Positions 41,992 to 50,258 of a stretch of 64,000 bases of DNA are shown here, piece after piece (within the stretch, counting starts at the first letter, position 1; each line of letters opens with the position of its first letter). A program made the position numbers and the translations under genes. Source of the stretch: Candidatus Obscuribacter sp. (GTDB taxonomy: Bacteria > Cyanobacteriota > Vampirovibrionia > Obscuribacterales > Obscuribacteraceae); the NCBI GenBank assembly GCA_021772095.1, contig JADYXR010000065.1, positions 1-64,000 of the forward strand. The letters run 5' to 3'. Below the pieces are notes generated by a model. That model searched no databases. It saw only the letters and a program-made list of their open reading frames with translations, and was not told the DNA's origin.

Positions 41992-42546
41992 ATGAAGAAT
42001 CGCATCAATTTCGCTGCCGTCAATCGCTCGCTCGCTCTCCACGGCGAACAGCTGCGCGCCACGGACCTCGTGTCCATGACGTCCGGTCGGGTCAGCCGCA
42101 TTCGCGGTGGCAACGAGCTTTCGGCGGTCAACCGTTCGCTCGCGCACCTCGGGGAGAAGCTGTCGGCTGACGACTTCGAGACCATGACCGGCAACGACAA
42201 CAACGATGGCGACGAGCTGTCCGCGTTCAATCGTTCGCTGTCGTGTTTCGGCGAAGAGCTGTCGGCTGACGACTTCGAGACCATGACCGGCAACGACAAC
42301 AACGATGGCGACGAGCTGTCCGCGTTCAATCGTTCGCTGTCGATGTTCGGCGAAGAGCTGTCGGCTGACGACTTCGAGACCATGACGGGCGCCCGGAACT
42401 ACAGCGACAGCGACGAGCTGGCCGCGGTTAACCGTTCGCTCGAAGTGCATGGCGAGAGCGTCGCGACGCTGTTTGACCGCCCAAGCTTTCGGCGCAGCAT
42501 CAGTGTCCACTCGTCGGTTTCGCGTCGGCACATCCGTCCGCTGTAA
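41992..42546 (+). CDS. Repeat protein of unknown function (five NRSL units)
   Basis: From ATG 41992 the product has 184 residues made almost wholly of five units of 33-36 residues. Each has A(V/F)NRSLxxxGExL, then ADDFETMTG; NRSL falls at 11, 47, 80, 113 and 147. Units 3 and 4 are nearly identical 99-bp DNA repeats (42211-42309 and 42310-42408), so the array is recently expanded. Linkers are Asn/Asp/Gly-rich (NDNNDGD). There is no signal peptide. LSADDFETMTG loosely recalls the end of double-glycine leader peptides, but no peptidase or modifying enzyme is adjacent. A possible ribosome site is CAGGAG. The last unit is degenerate and leads to an Arg/Ser/His-rich tail. Confidence 0.75.
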   Translation: MKNRINFAAVNRSLALHGEQLRATDLVSMTSGRVSRIRGGNELSAVNRSLAHLGEKLSADDFETMTGNDNNDGDELSAFNRSLSCFGEELSADDFETMTGNDNNDGDELSAFNRSLSMFGEELSADDFETMTGARNYSDSDELAAVNRSLEVHGESVATLFDRPSFRRSISVHSSVSRRHIRPL

Positions 42547-42578
42547 ACCCGGGAGGTCCTCGACCTCCCAGTCGTCTT

Positions 42579-42617
42579 GAGGGCGGACTGTGCAATGCAT
42601 ATCCGCCCTCATTGTTT
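42579..42617 (+). terminator. Rho-independent terminator
   Basis: GAGGGCGGA (42579-42587) pairs with TCCGCCCTC (42602-42610), followed by ATTGTTTT. A second hairpin, GGGAGGTC/GACCTCCC (42551-42569), precedes it directly after the stop codon of the repeat protein. Confidence 0.8.
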
Positions 42618-42691
42618 TGAACCAGGCGTCGTCACGCTTGGACTTAAACTCACGTATCTCGTTTGAATCCTTAACCAAAATCAGGTGACTC

Positions 42692-43000
42692 ATGTTGTAT
42701 GTCGTGTTTTGCGCAGTCGTGGTACTGGGAATCGTTGCGCTGGCAGCGTCGTTTGCCGGCATCTGCAGCTACAACGATCCATACGCGCCCCCGTCGACCT
42801 TGAACATCATGGTCGGCGTATCCGCGACCGCATTCGGTGCCGCGATCGTTCTGTGCGCCGTGTACACCCAGCTGCCGTTTAGTGTCGAGGGATACGCCGC
42901 GCCCATCGGGTTCGTCTTGTTCGGGCTGCCGTTCCTCGTTGTGGGAAGCCGTCAGCGCTTCCTCGAAAACAGCGAATCGGCACCGTCGGTAGTGTCGTGA
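42692..43000 (+). CDS. Small three-helix membrane protein
   Basis: The 102-residue product has three hydrophobic segments: VVFCAVVVLGIVALAASFAG, VSATAFGAAIVLCAVYT and PIGFVLFGLPFLVVG. The C terminus is short and polar (ENSESAPSVVS). No family is recognised. AGGTGA precedes the ATG. The second tRNA-Trp gene begins 13 bp after its stop codon, so the mRNA probably ends by tRNA processing. Confidence 0.65.
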   Translation: MLYVVFCAVVVLGIVALAASFAGICSYNDPYAPPSTLNIMVGVSATAFGAAIVLCAVYTQLPFSVEGYAAPIGFVLFGLPFLVVGSRQRFLENSESAPSVVS

Positions 43001-43013
43001 TCGGTAGTGCTAC

Positions 43014-43086
43014 AAGTGCGTAGCTCAATTGGCAGAGCGGCGGTCTCCAAAACCGCAGGTTGAGGGTTCGAGTCCCTCCGCGCTTG
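43014..43086 (+). tRNA. tRNA-Trp (CCA), second copy
   Basis: Acceptor AAGTGCG/CGCGCTT has one G-U pair. D arm GCTC-AATTGGCA-GAGC, anticodon arm GCGGT-CTCCAAA-ACCGC (anticodon CCA) and a perfect T arm GAGGG-TTCGAGT-CCCTC complete it. Two tRNA-Trp genes this close are unusual for a bacterium. The zinc-ribbon gene starts 52 bp further. Confidence 0.95.
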
Positions 43087-43138
43087 TTCCCGCTCATGCG
43101 GGTTTTACCCTTTCCTGTCCTGGTACAAAGGAGACGTT

Positions 43139-43351
43139 ATGATCTGCAGGCTCTGCGGGAATGTGATTCCGGAAGAACGCATGGAAGCGTTGCCGGAGAC
43201 GGAGTTGTGCGTCGGTTGCAGCGCCAAGGTCGGCGGCGAAGTCGTGATGATCGCCAACGAAGTGCGGACGAGCAAGGAGGGCAGCATGAAGATCAACTAC
43301 GGCGGTGGTGTCGACGTGCGCTTCGTCCGGAAGTGGCCGCGCTCTCGGTAA
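43139..43351 (+). CDS. Small zinc-ribbon protein
   Basis: The 70-residue product has CRLC (Cys3/Cys6) and CVGC (Cys24/Cys27), a four-cysteine zinc finger resembling the DksA/TraR type. The strand-rich remainder includes EVRTSKEGSMKINYGGGVDVRF. GGAGA precedes the ATG. DksA-like proteins act on RNA polymerase, but this one lacks the long coiled coil, so only metal binding is inferred. A tRNA-like sequence follows within 30 bp. Confidence 0.65.
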   Translation: MICRLCGNVIPEERMEALPETELCVGCSAKVGGEVVMIANEVRTSKEGSMKINYGGGVDVRFVRKWPRSR

Positions 43352-43378
43352 CCCCGGGGAGGGCTGATGTGGCTCTCC

Positions 43379-43432
43379 AGGTGCGTAGCTCAATCGGCAG
43401 AGCGGCGGTCTTCAAAACCGCAGGTTGAGGGT
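43379..43432 (+). pseudogene. Truncated tRNA-like sequence, anticodon UCA
   Basis: About 54 bases copy the second tRNA-Trp from the acceptor 5' strand through the anticodon arm to the first T-stem strand (GAGGG). Only three transitions differ, one of them changing the anticodon loop to CTTCAAA, that is UCA, which would read UGA. After GAGGGTC the sequence diverges; no 3' T strand or 3' acceptor strand follows. A large terminator hairpin replaces them. It cannot fold as a normal charged tRNA, so it is a relic, or a tRNA-like 3' end for the upstream mRNA. Confidence 0.8.
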
Positions 43433-43434
43433 CC

Positions 43435-43499
43435 GGGGACTAGAGAGGCGGCTGCCGCTGTGCGTACACAGTGCGCGGCCCCTCTCTCCCCGCATTTTT
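43435..43499 (+). terminator. Large terminator hairpin
   Basis: GGGG-ACT-AGAGAGG-C-GGC pairs with GGCC-CCTCTCT-CCCC (ending 43491), with an inner CTGTGCGTACACAG hairpin, and ATTTTT follows. It directly abuts the truncated tRNA and ends the tRNA/small-gene transcript. Confidence 0.8.
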
Positions 43500-43768
43500 C
43501 TTGTCGTTAGCTGAAATTTTTCTGTTTTGTAATTCGGACTCTTTCTACTATTGAATGTCGGATTGAATTTAAAAAATAAAAAATAAAAGCTAAATTATGA
43601 GGTGGTTTCGAAGCCTAGGTCACAACTCACGCTCTAACGATTTTTGGAACTCTCAGGTTGCAACGATGCGATCGTTGTTCTCCGCATCGCGGAACATCTC
43701 TGTGAATGTGCACGAAGAAAAGGGAAGCGGCAGGTTCGAACTTGCCGCTTCCCGTGTGACATAACCGG

Positions 43769-44341
43769 TTACGCAGTCGTCTTCGCAGGAAGCGTGATGG
43801 GCTTGACGCCGACCTCGTCTGCGGCGAAGTAGGCGATCTCGAGCGCCAGGTAGACCAGCGCCAGAACCTGGAATTCAAATGTGCGGAATTGGTTGGTCTC
43901 CGCGTGGAAACAACTCAAGCCTGCTTGCGCATAGCTGGAGTTGCCCAGCTTGGCGGTGTTGGTGTCGCTGATCAGAACCTGGTCGCCTCCGCCGGGCAAC
44001 ATCTCCTTGAGATGCTCGTCTGCGCGGGTCGTAGCGTGCAGTTTGAACGAGCCGGCATGCTCGTTCAAGTAGGTCACGTCGTTGCGCATTTTGTCGAGAA
44101 GCGAGGCGACGCCCTGGACATCACGCGCTGCGGCCTTGTTCACGATCACTTCGGCTCTCGAGGCCAGGCGCCGCGAAAAGGAGAGGATGTTGACGCTCTC
44201 CGGATCTGCCCCCAGATCGATGCCTTCGTGGTGCTCGCAATCGAGCGTCTTGATGGCTTCGACCTGGCTGGTGAGCGCTTTCAACTGATGCTTGATCGTG
44301 GAGACGCGGATGGACTGAAGCGTGGTGTTTTTCTTAGACAT
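43769..44341 (-). CDS. Unknown protein, third gene of M17_N-like operon
   Basis: From ATG 44341 (AAGGAA upstream) the product has 190 residues. The first 130 are helical and charged, with HEGIDLGADPESVNILSFSRRL; the C-terminal 60 contain a hydrophobic helix (FEFQVLALVYLALEIAYFAADEVG). No motif is recognised. It follows the second M17_N-like gene by 20 bp and shares its codon bias, so the three genes act as one unit. It may be a structural partner of the two aminopeptidase-domain-like proteins. Confidence 0.65.
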   Translation of the reverse strand: MSKKNTTLQSIRVSTIKHQLKALTSQVEAIKTLDCEHHEGIDLGADPESVNILSFSRRLASRAEVIVNKAAARDVQGVASLLDKMRNDVTYLNEHAGSFKLHATTRADEHLKEMLPGGGDQVLISDTNTAKLGNSSYAQAGLSCFHAETNQFRTFEFQVLALVYLALEIAYFAADEVGVKPITLPAKTTA

Positions 44342-44361
44342 GGTACTGTTCCTTGGAAGTT

Positions 44362-44970
44362 TCAGGCGATTTTGGGAGCACTGCACGAATGACAAAGCTG
44401 CTCTGCGACTTCGAGTCCTTCAGCGACCAGGCGCCGAGCTTGGGGTGCGCAGAGAAACTCGATTTCCTTGAGACTGCCCAGTCCATCCGGAGCGCTGGCG
44501 AACTGTGCTGCGCGGCAACGAATCACTGCCAGCGTGCCGGACACGCTAATCTCTTCCAGACGTCCCGGGAAGACAGGCAATGTCACTCTTTGGGCACCGA
44601 GACGCATTGCGGTCTCGATCACGAAGCGAATGAAACCGCAAAGTGTGGATCTCTTAAATTGTCCGGCTTTTCCCACACCTACGACCAGGACATTACCAAT
44701 GGTTGTAGACGGATGCTGAACGAGGATTGAGTCACCGAGGGCGCCGGCGAACTTATGCTCTTTGATTGCACGAGCGATTGCCCCATTGAGGACATTATCT
44801 ATGTCCTTTGGACCGCCGCCGAGCCGCATGTGCTCGTGAAGGTCGAGCACGAGTAGATCTGTTTTGACTGTTGCCAGACTATCCGGACTTTTGCCGAACA
44901 GTGGGTTGACGAGGAAAGAAATTGGCAAGCCCTCGAACTCAAATCTGCTCTTCTGTTTGCTTTTTGACAT
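44362..44970 (-). CDS. Stand-alone leucyl aminopeptidase N-terminal (M17_N)-like protein
   Basis: The 202-residue protein follows the pattern of the peptidase M17 N-terminal domain, a macrodomain-like alpha/beta fold. The pattern is an early strand with TDLLVLDLHEH, the long helix IDNVLNGAIARAIKEHKFAGALGDSI, the key strand GNVLVVGVGKAGQF, and the helix CGFIRFVIETAMRLG. The catalytic C-terminal domain (metal site NTDAEGR) is absent, so it has no peptidase activity by itself. In PepA this domain aids hexamer and DNA binding. AGTGAGG precedes the ATG. It is a diverged paralogue of the next gene upstream (45032-45706), 61 bp away. Confidence 0.7.
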   Translation of the reverse strand: MSKSKQKSRFEFEGLPISFLVNPLFGKSPDSLATVKTDLLVLDLHEHMRLGGGPKDIDNVLNGAIARAIKEHKFAGALGDSILVQHPSTTIGNVLVVGVGKAGQFKRSTLCGFIRFVIETAMRLGAQRVTLPVFPGRLEEISVSGTLAVIRCRAAQFASAPDGLGSLKEIEFLCAPQARRLVAEGLEVAEQLCHSCSAPKIA

Positions 44971-45031
44971 TGTTAAACCTCACTTTGTAGGCTGGAAGTG
45001 GTACTATCCGTGGTGCCGGACAGCATTGAAG

Positions 45032-45706
45032 TCAGAGATTGGGATTGGAACAAATCTGACAGACCGACTGCCTTGCCGTGAAACTGGCTTCCACTCGATC
45101 TTTCACATCGGGAGCAACGACTAGCCGGATCTTTTTAAGATGTCCATGCTCAGCTTGCGTGGACAGGTGATGCGCGACCCGGCAGGAGAGCACCCTGGCG
45201 AAGTTCTCTTCCTGGACGCGAATGTTGTTATCCTGCAAGTCGTTCAGCAGGAGAATAACCTGCTCCGGTTCGAGATTGATGCACTCCTCGATGACGCAGC
45301 CAATCAAACCGCAGTAGACGAATTGTCCGCAGAGAGCGGGATCGCCCAGACCGATAACGAGTATGCGGCGAGCATTGCCTGAGCCCAGTCCACGCGCTTC
45401 GAGTTCGAATATCATCGTTTCGCCCTGACGAGCTCGGAACGAGGAATTCTCGACAGCTTGTTCGAGCGAGCCGCCCAGTCTCTTGTCGATTGCCGACGCG
45501 ACAGGCCCGAAGGGGCGACCGTGGAACCTTGTTACAACGAGCAGATCCTTGTAAGAGACCGAAATTGCGCGCTCGTTGCCGACGACCGGCTGATACTTTT
45601 TGCCGGCGCGGCGCGCCTTGATGAGATCGGGATAACTTTCCGCAGCGAGTGCTTCAACAGAAATCGAGATTGAGTTTGAGCCAAGGCTCACGACCTGGTC
45701 ATGCAT
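45032..45706 (-). CDS. Stand-alone leucyl aminopeptidase N-terminal (M17_N)-like protein
   Basis: The 224-residue first gene of the operon has the M17_N pattern: SISISVEAL, then GGSLEQAVENSSFRARQGETM, the strand RRILVIGLGDPALCG and the helix YCGLIGCVIEECINLE. It lacks the metal-binding catalytic half of leucyl aminopeptidases. The tail holds several cysteines (CRVAHH, CQICSN). AGGAG stands before the ATG. Two successive genes for the same orphan domain suggest a hetero-oligomer. Macrodomain-like folds often bind nucleotides or ADP-ribose, so ligand sensing is possible, but only inference. Confidence 0.7.
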   Translation of the reverse strand: MHDQVVSLGSNSISISVEALAAESYPDLIKARRAGKKYQPVVGNERAISVSYKDLLVVTRFHGRPFGPVASAIDKRLGGSLEQAVENSSFRARQGETMIFELEARGLGSGNARRILVIGLGDPALCGQFVYCGLIGCVIEECINLEPEQVILLLNDLQDNNIRVQEENFARVLSCRVAHHLSTQAEHGHLKKIRLVVAPDVKDRVEASFTARQSVCQICSNPNL

Positions 45707-46483
45707 GTTTATTCTCCTGTGGTGGTGGATGTCGCAAAAAAAAACGGCTTACGCGAGCCCATCAGGACTGATTCGCGAAGTTGAAACGGAATTATTTGCA
45801 AGAATTCACTGATCCGGTAACACTTTCGTCGCGACTTGCGATTTTTGGGAGTGCTGTGCTGGTTTCAGTGCTTTGGAAAAACTTTGTGAGTGCCTTGAGT
45901 GCGGTGTGTGAGGAAAGATGCCTGATGGTAGTTCCAGCGATCAGTTCTATTCAACTGGCAGCGCTGCTGAATTACTGTTGTGACTACCCCAAAAATCAAA
46001 AGGATGAGTACGCCGGGCAGAAAGAACTTCTGGAGGTATCAATGATCGCCCCAGCCAGAGCCGTTCCTGGGGCACATCAACCAGGCGGCCATCATCCCAA
46101 AGGATGATTTGCCAGCCGCGTCATACCAACTGCGATTGATTTTCAAACAAACCACTGCGTTCAACTTGTCCTGACCAAAGGTGAATTGCTGTCAGCACTT
46201 AAGAAATCGAGATGGATGATCTCACTGGGGTCACGTTCAGCTAGAAAAGGGCTGGCGAATTCTAGTTGAGGTGTTGGGTAAAGTGCGAACAGTGACGTTA
46301 GCTGACCTGTGCTGCTCCAATTTTGTGATTTTGTTTTAAAACGATATGGAATAGTAGAAATTATCTTCATTGAAAACCTCCAGAGCAACGCGCTCTGAAG
46401 GCTCCCAATCTGCGACCAGGAATCGGCTGACACCACAGGTGATGCCAGCCGATCTTGTTCCCCGCCTTGGAGTTACTCTTGAA
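45707..46483. other. Gap between two minus-strand operons
   Basis: No gene is supported. A plus-strand frame from TTG 45781 (108 codons) has a hydrophobic middle but poor codon use. A run of nine A (45736-45744) lies upstream of the M17_N operon. CAGAGC/GCTCTG (46381-46398) is a weak terminator for the beta-rich gene, followed on the minus strand by TTTTC. Confidence 0.5.
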
Positions 46484-46861
46484 TTACATCCAGGGGCAGC
46501 TCTCGGGATCGCATGGTTCGACGATTTCCGAGATCGTGACGGTGACGTCGCCGATGTCGGGTGTAAGACCAGTGATCGTCAGGCAAGGGAATCCCGCGCA
46601 GAACAGAGTCTTGCCGAGATCGTCCTCACCCAGTGCGAATTGCTGAATCTCGTACTGCTGACCGTTGATGGTAACAGTGCATTCTAGAGCGAGTTCGGCG
46701 TTGCCGAACCAAGAACGTGGACGGACGTTCTTGACAGTCACTACCGTGTGATAGTGGCTCAGGAAGAGGTGCTGTCCGCGTCCCGTGACGAACTCCGGAC
46801 CGCTGCAGAGCGGTTCGCCCGGGTCCGGCAATCTGAGTTGCAGAATTTTTCGGGATGCCAT
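46484..46861 (-). CDS. Small beta-rich protein paired with FtsH-like protease
   Basis: The 125-residue soluble product is mostly beta strands (HYHTVVTVKNVRPRSW, AELALECTVTINGQQYEIQQF, DVTVTISEIVEP) and ends CDPESCPWM. No domain is recognised. Its start lies two bases after the stop codon of the FtsH-like gene; AGGAGAGGTG inside that gene's last codons is its ribosome site. The tight coupling suggests an adaptor or inhibitor of the protease, which is inference. Confidence 0.6.
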   Translation of the reverse strand: MASRKILQLRLPDPGEPLCSGPEFVTGRGQHLFLSHYHTVVTVKNVRPRSWFGNAELALECTVTINGQQYEIQQFALGEDDLGKTLFCAGFPCLTITGLTPDIGDVTVTISEIVEPCDPESCPWM

Positions 46862-46863
46862 AA

Positions 46864-49608
46864 TTACTTCACCTCTCCTTGGGGAGCGCTGCCTTCGGCG
46901 GCTCCACCAGTAGCGTCGCCGCCGGCGTCGTTGCCAGCAGCGTTAGCGCCTTCAACGACAGCGTCACCGCCGGCAGTGGCATCCGGTTTGGGCGCGTGAG
47001 CAGCCCAGATCCGGCGGAACTCATCACCCGTCAAGGTCTCCTCTTCGTAAAGGGCCCTTGCGCAGGCTTCGATCTGTGCCGCGTGAGCCTTGATGATGAC
47101 ATCGGTAGACGCTTCTGAGTCGTCAACCACCTTGCCCCAGGCCACGTTGAACTTGTCGAGCAGAATCTCACCGACCTTAGAGACCGGGAAACCATGCTGA
47201 TCGAGCGGCAGCGACTTGACGCCGAATTCCTTCGACATGCCGTACACGCCGACCATCTGGCGCGCCAGACCGCTTGCGCGTTCGAAGTCGTTGCTTGCGC
47301 CAGTCGAGATCTTCTTGAGCAGAATCTTCTCGGCCGCGCGACCGGCGAGCATCGTCTGCAGCCGGATGGTGAACTGAACGTCGGTCCAGTCGTAGCGCTC
47401 ACCTTCTTCAGGCGAGCTGTCCATCAGACCGAGCGACTTGTCCGTCATCACGATGGTGATGCGGTTGACCGGATCGCCACCAAGGACGGTGGGGATGGTC
47501 GCGTGTCCGATTTCGTGCACGGCGGTAGCCCAGCGCTCCTTGTCCGTGCGGACGCGAGACTTGATCTGGGTGCCGTACGCCATCTTGTCGACGCCGAGGT
47601 TGAGGTCGTCGACGGTGATGATCGCCAGCGCCTTGTACTCTTCCATCTGCTCGTCGGTGAGGTCTTCGGTGACGTTACCGAACTGACGCTCGACTGCAAT
47701 CGTGGCACCGTTCTTGATGGCACCTTCGATTTCAGCGCCGGAGAAGTCGTGGCTGCGACGAGCCAGATCATCCAGCATCTTGGCGTGCGAAACGACCATC
47801 TGCTCAGGCGTTCCTGCAGGCAGAACGATCTTGAGCTTCTTCAGGTACACACCGTAGATCTGCGCGCGACCCTTCTTGTCGGGCTTCGGCACTTTGACCT
47901 TGATGTCGAATCGACCCGGACGCAGAATGGCATCGTCCAGGATGTCCAGGCGGTTGGTGGCGGCCATGGTCAAGACAAGACCGTGGTTGCCGAAGCCGTT
48001 CATCTGCACGAGCAGCTCGTTGAGCGTCTGCTCGTATTCTTTGTCACCGCCACCTTCGCCGGAGCCGCGCTTCTTCGCGATCGCGTCGATTTCGTCGATG
48101 AAGACGATCGAGATGCGACCGGTTTTGCGGGCGGCCGTGCGGGCGCGGGTGTACGCTTCGCGAACGCGCTTGGCGCCCACGCCGACGTACATTTCCACGA
48201 ACTGCGAGCCGGACATGGCTTCGAAGTGACCGCCGATCTCACCTGCCAGCGCGCGCGCAAGCAGGGTCTTGCCGGTACCTGGGGGACCGTAGAGCAGAAC
48301 ACCGCTGGGAACCGGAGCGCCGAAGACCTTGTAGAGCCGCGGACGGCGGATCTTCTTCTCGACGACACGCAGCTCGTCAATCGCTTCCTGGCAGCCGGCG
48401 ACGTCTTCGAAGGTCTTGCGATCTTCATCGCGCACTTCGACTTCCGCCGTCTGGTAGGCCTTGTAGACGCTGCCACCGGCACCGACAGCCCGATTGCTGG
48501 GCTTCGGAGCCTCTTCGTCTTTCCATGCCTGCCAGCTGTGCAGCGTGTACCCGCCGACGATGATGGCGGCGAGTAGCAGCACGAGCATGGTGTTACGACC
48601 GGTCGAGGTCAGGCTCTCGATGTAGCTGGTGTTGCGCACAGGATCGACCGTCTTGGTTTCGACCTTCTTCTCCGCCAACTGGGCGACGAACGTGTCGAAT
48701 GCCGTCTTGCCTTCCGCAGTGCGCGGAAACAACACCGTCCGCTCGACCGTGAACACCTTGTTCGGGTCGGCCGGATCGACCTTGACGCCAGCAGGCGGCG
48801 TGGTCGAATTGATGATGATGTAGACGGCGTTGAGCTCTTTCACCGTAGTGACGCGCAAGAACTCAGAAGAGCGCGTGTCCAGATGGCGAGTTGCCTGCCA
48901 TGGCTGAACTTTGGCGACCGATGAAATCTCCGGCGGCAAAGCCATGAGATTGTTGTCGTGATAGATGCGAGTGAAGAAGCCGAGGGCATTAACCGCCAGT
49001 AGCCCGACGACCAGCACAACAAAGAATTTGCTGCGCTTCATCTTGGTGGCACCGACAATCTCGTCAATCAGACGAGGCGTGCCTTCGACAATCACACGGA
49101 ACCGGCTCGGCTCCTCCTTATTCTCGCGTCGGGCAAACAAGAGCCACCCGAACCAAACGACGAATCCGATCACTGCAAACGTATACCATCCGGGCAGGAG
49201 GGTGCCGTCTTCCAGTGCTGAGGGCTGTTCCGCGACATTGATGTTGGCGCTCTTCGCGAGTTTGCGCATTTCATCAGTGTCGGCTTGAACGACGATGCGG
49301 TCCTTCTCGAAGCCATTACCGAGTACCACGACGCTTTTGATGCCGTCGAAGAACACAAGTCCTTCAACGTCCTTAGAGCCTGAACGCAAGAGCTGTTCGA
49401 GGTCCACCGCGGGCATCACCTTTCCCTGTTCGATCAAAGTCGAGTAGGTCGGAGGTACGATGCGCTCGGGTGTGCGCGTGATGATGTGGTTGCTGGTAAG
49501 GAAAGAGAAGACGAGAATCGCAGCGAAGAACACGCCGAAGTTAACGAGAGACTTGCGGAAAAGCACGCTTTGCCACAGTCTCACGACGTAGTCTAGAATT
49601 TTCTTCAT
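46864..49608 (-). CDS. ftsH: FtsH-type AAA+ metalloprotease with duplicated N-terminal region
   Basis: From ATG 49608 (AGGAAAA upstream) the protein has 914 residues; usual FtsH has 600-650. The catalytic part is complete: Walker A GPPGTGKT (441-448), Walker B FIDEID (503-508), the second region of homology ATNRLDILDDAILRPGRFD, zinc site HEIGH (698-702) and third ligand Asp774 in GASNDFER. The N-terminal 370 residues carry four membrane helices (about 22-40, 142-160, 194-212, 339-357). These enclose two extracytoplasmic segments, both FtsH_ext-like, instead of one. A short Ala/Gly-rich tail ends the protein. It degrades membrane and cytoplasmic proteins from the inner membrane. The added unit may bind other partners. 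Confidence 0.92.
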   Translation of the reverse strand: MKKILDYVVRLWQSVLFRKSLVNFGVFFAAILVFSFLTSNHIITRTPERIVPPTYSTLIEQGKVMPAVDLEQLLRSGSKDVEGLVFFDGIKSVVVLGNGFEKDRIVVQADTDEMRKLAKSANINVAEQPSALEDGTLLPGWYTFAVIGFVVWFGWLLFARRENKEEPSRFRVIVEGTPRLIDEIVGATKMKRSKFFVVLVVGLLAVNALGFFTRIYHDNNLMALPPEISSVAKVQPWQATRHLDTRSSEFLRVTTVKELNAVYIIINSTTPPAGVKVDPADPNKVFTVERTVLFPRTAEGKTAFDTFVAQLAEKKVETKTVDPVRNTSYIESLTSTGRNTMLVLLLAAIIVGGYTLHSWQAWKDEEAPKPSNRAVGAGGSVYKAYQTAEVEVRDEDRKTFEDVAGCQEAIDELRVVEKKIRRPRLYKVFGAPVPSGVLLYGPPGTGKTLLARALAGEIGGHFEAMSGSQFVEMYVGVGAKRVREAYTRARTAARKTGRISIVFIDEIDAIAKKRGSGEGGGDKEYEQTLNELLVQMNGFGNHGLVLTMAATNRLDILDDAILRPGRFDIKVKVPKPDKKGRAQIYGVYLKKLKIVLPAGTPEQMVVSHAKMLDDLARRSHDFSGAEIEGAIKNGATIAVERQFGNVTEDLTDEQMEEYKALAIITVDDLNLGVDKMAYGTQIKSRVRTDKERWATAVHEIGHATIPTVLGGDPVNRITIVMTDKSLGLMDSSPEEGERYDWTDVQFTIRLQTMLAGRAAEKILLKKISTGASNDFERASGLARQMVGVYGMSKEFGVKSLPLDQHGFPVSKVGEILLDKFNVAWGKVVDDSEASTDVIIKAHAAQIEACARALYEEETLTGDEFRRIWAAHAPKPDATAGGDAVVEGANAAGNDAGGDATGGAAEGSAPQGEVK

Positions 49609-50258
49609 TGTTAGTTTTCCTGGAACATTGAAGTCTTGCACGAAGCAAAACGGATAAAAGCTGCACGACCGCAAGAGCAGCCGACACAGGTAGAAAACTT
49701 GCTTGCATTCATAACGCCAGTCACCCGGAACGAGGAAAATCCTCTAGCCGAAACGTGCGCTCAATTCACACCGCATCAGATTCCATGCAAGCAAACGAAG
49801 ATCGTTCGCGCACAAAACTGCAGCAGTGTTGGATTGAATTGGACTCAGGTGCGGCTGGAAGTATTTCTTCCTTCTATTGAGATAGGGGGTTGTGAAAAAC
49901 AAGTGGATTCTTAACTACCAAAGATCAAAGAACTTCTGCATCAGCAATAAGTTAAAGACTTTCTCCATTCTTTTAGAAACCGCGAAACCCTTCTCTTGAC
50001 TGCCTCTGTGAGCGACCGTTGTTGCCTGCCTGGTTGTTACCTTGACAGCATGTATCAGCTCCGAGTGATATTGATATTTGCGGATCTCAACAACTAACGG
50101 TCTGCCCCTCTTGACGACAAGGGTTTGCCAAGAGAGTCCTGTCAAGTACGTTTAACGCGGCTCGCGCATCGCTACCCGATTCAAATATCGCGCCCATGAA
50201 TTTAGAACAGATCGATTTGCCGTGCCGCCCAATTCACATGCAACTTATGCCTAGCCAT

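Noticed and set aside
43379-43432. tRNA-Sec or functional opal suppressor tRNA
   Set aside because: It lacks the 3' T strand, 3' acceptor strand and the long variable arm of tRNA-Sec, so it cannot be a working tRNA.
45781-46107. 108-codon plus-strand frame
   Set aside because: TTG start without a ribosome site, weak codon use and no recognisable feature.
47194-48576. 460-codon open frame antisense to the FtsH-like gene
   Set aside because: It is a product of G/C-ending codon bias in the FtsH gene; the protein is unlike any family and the FtsH motifs are complete on the other strand.
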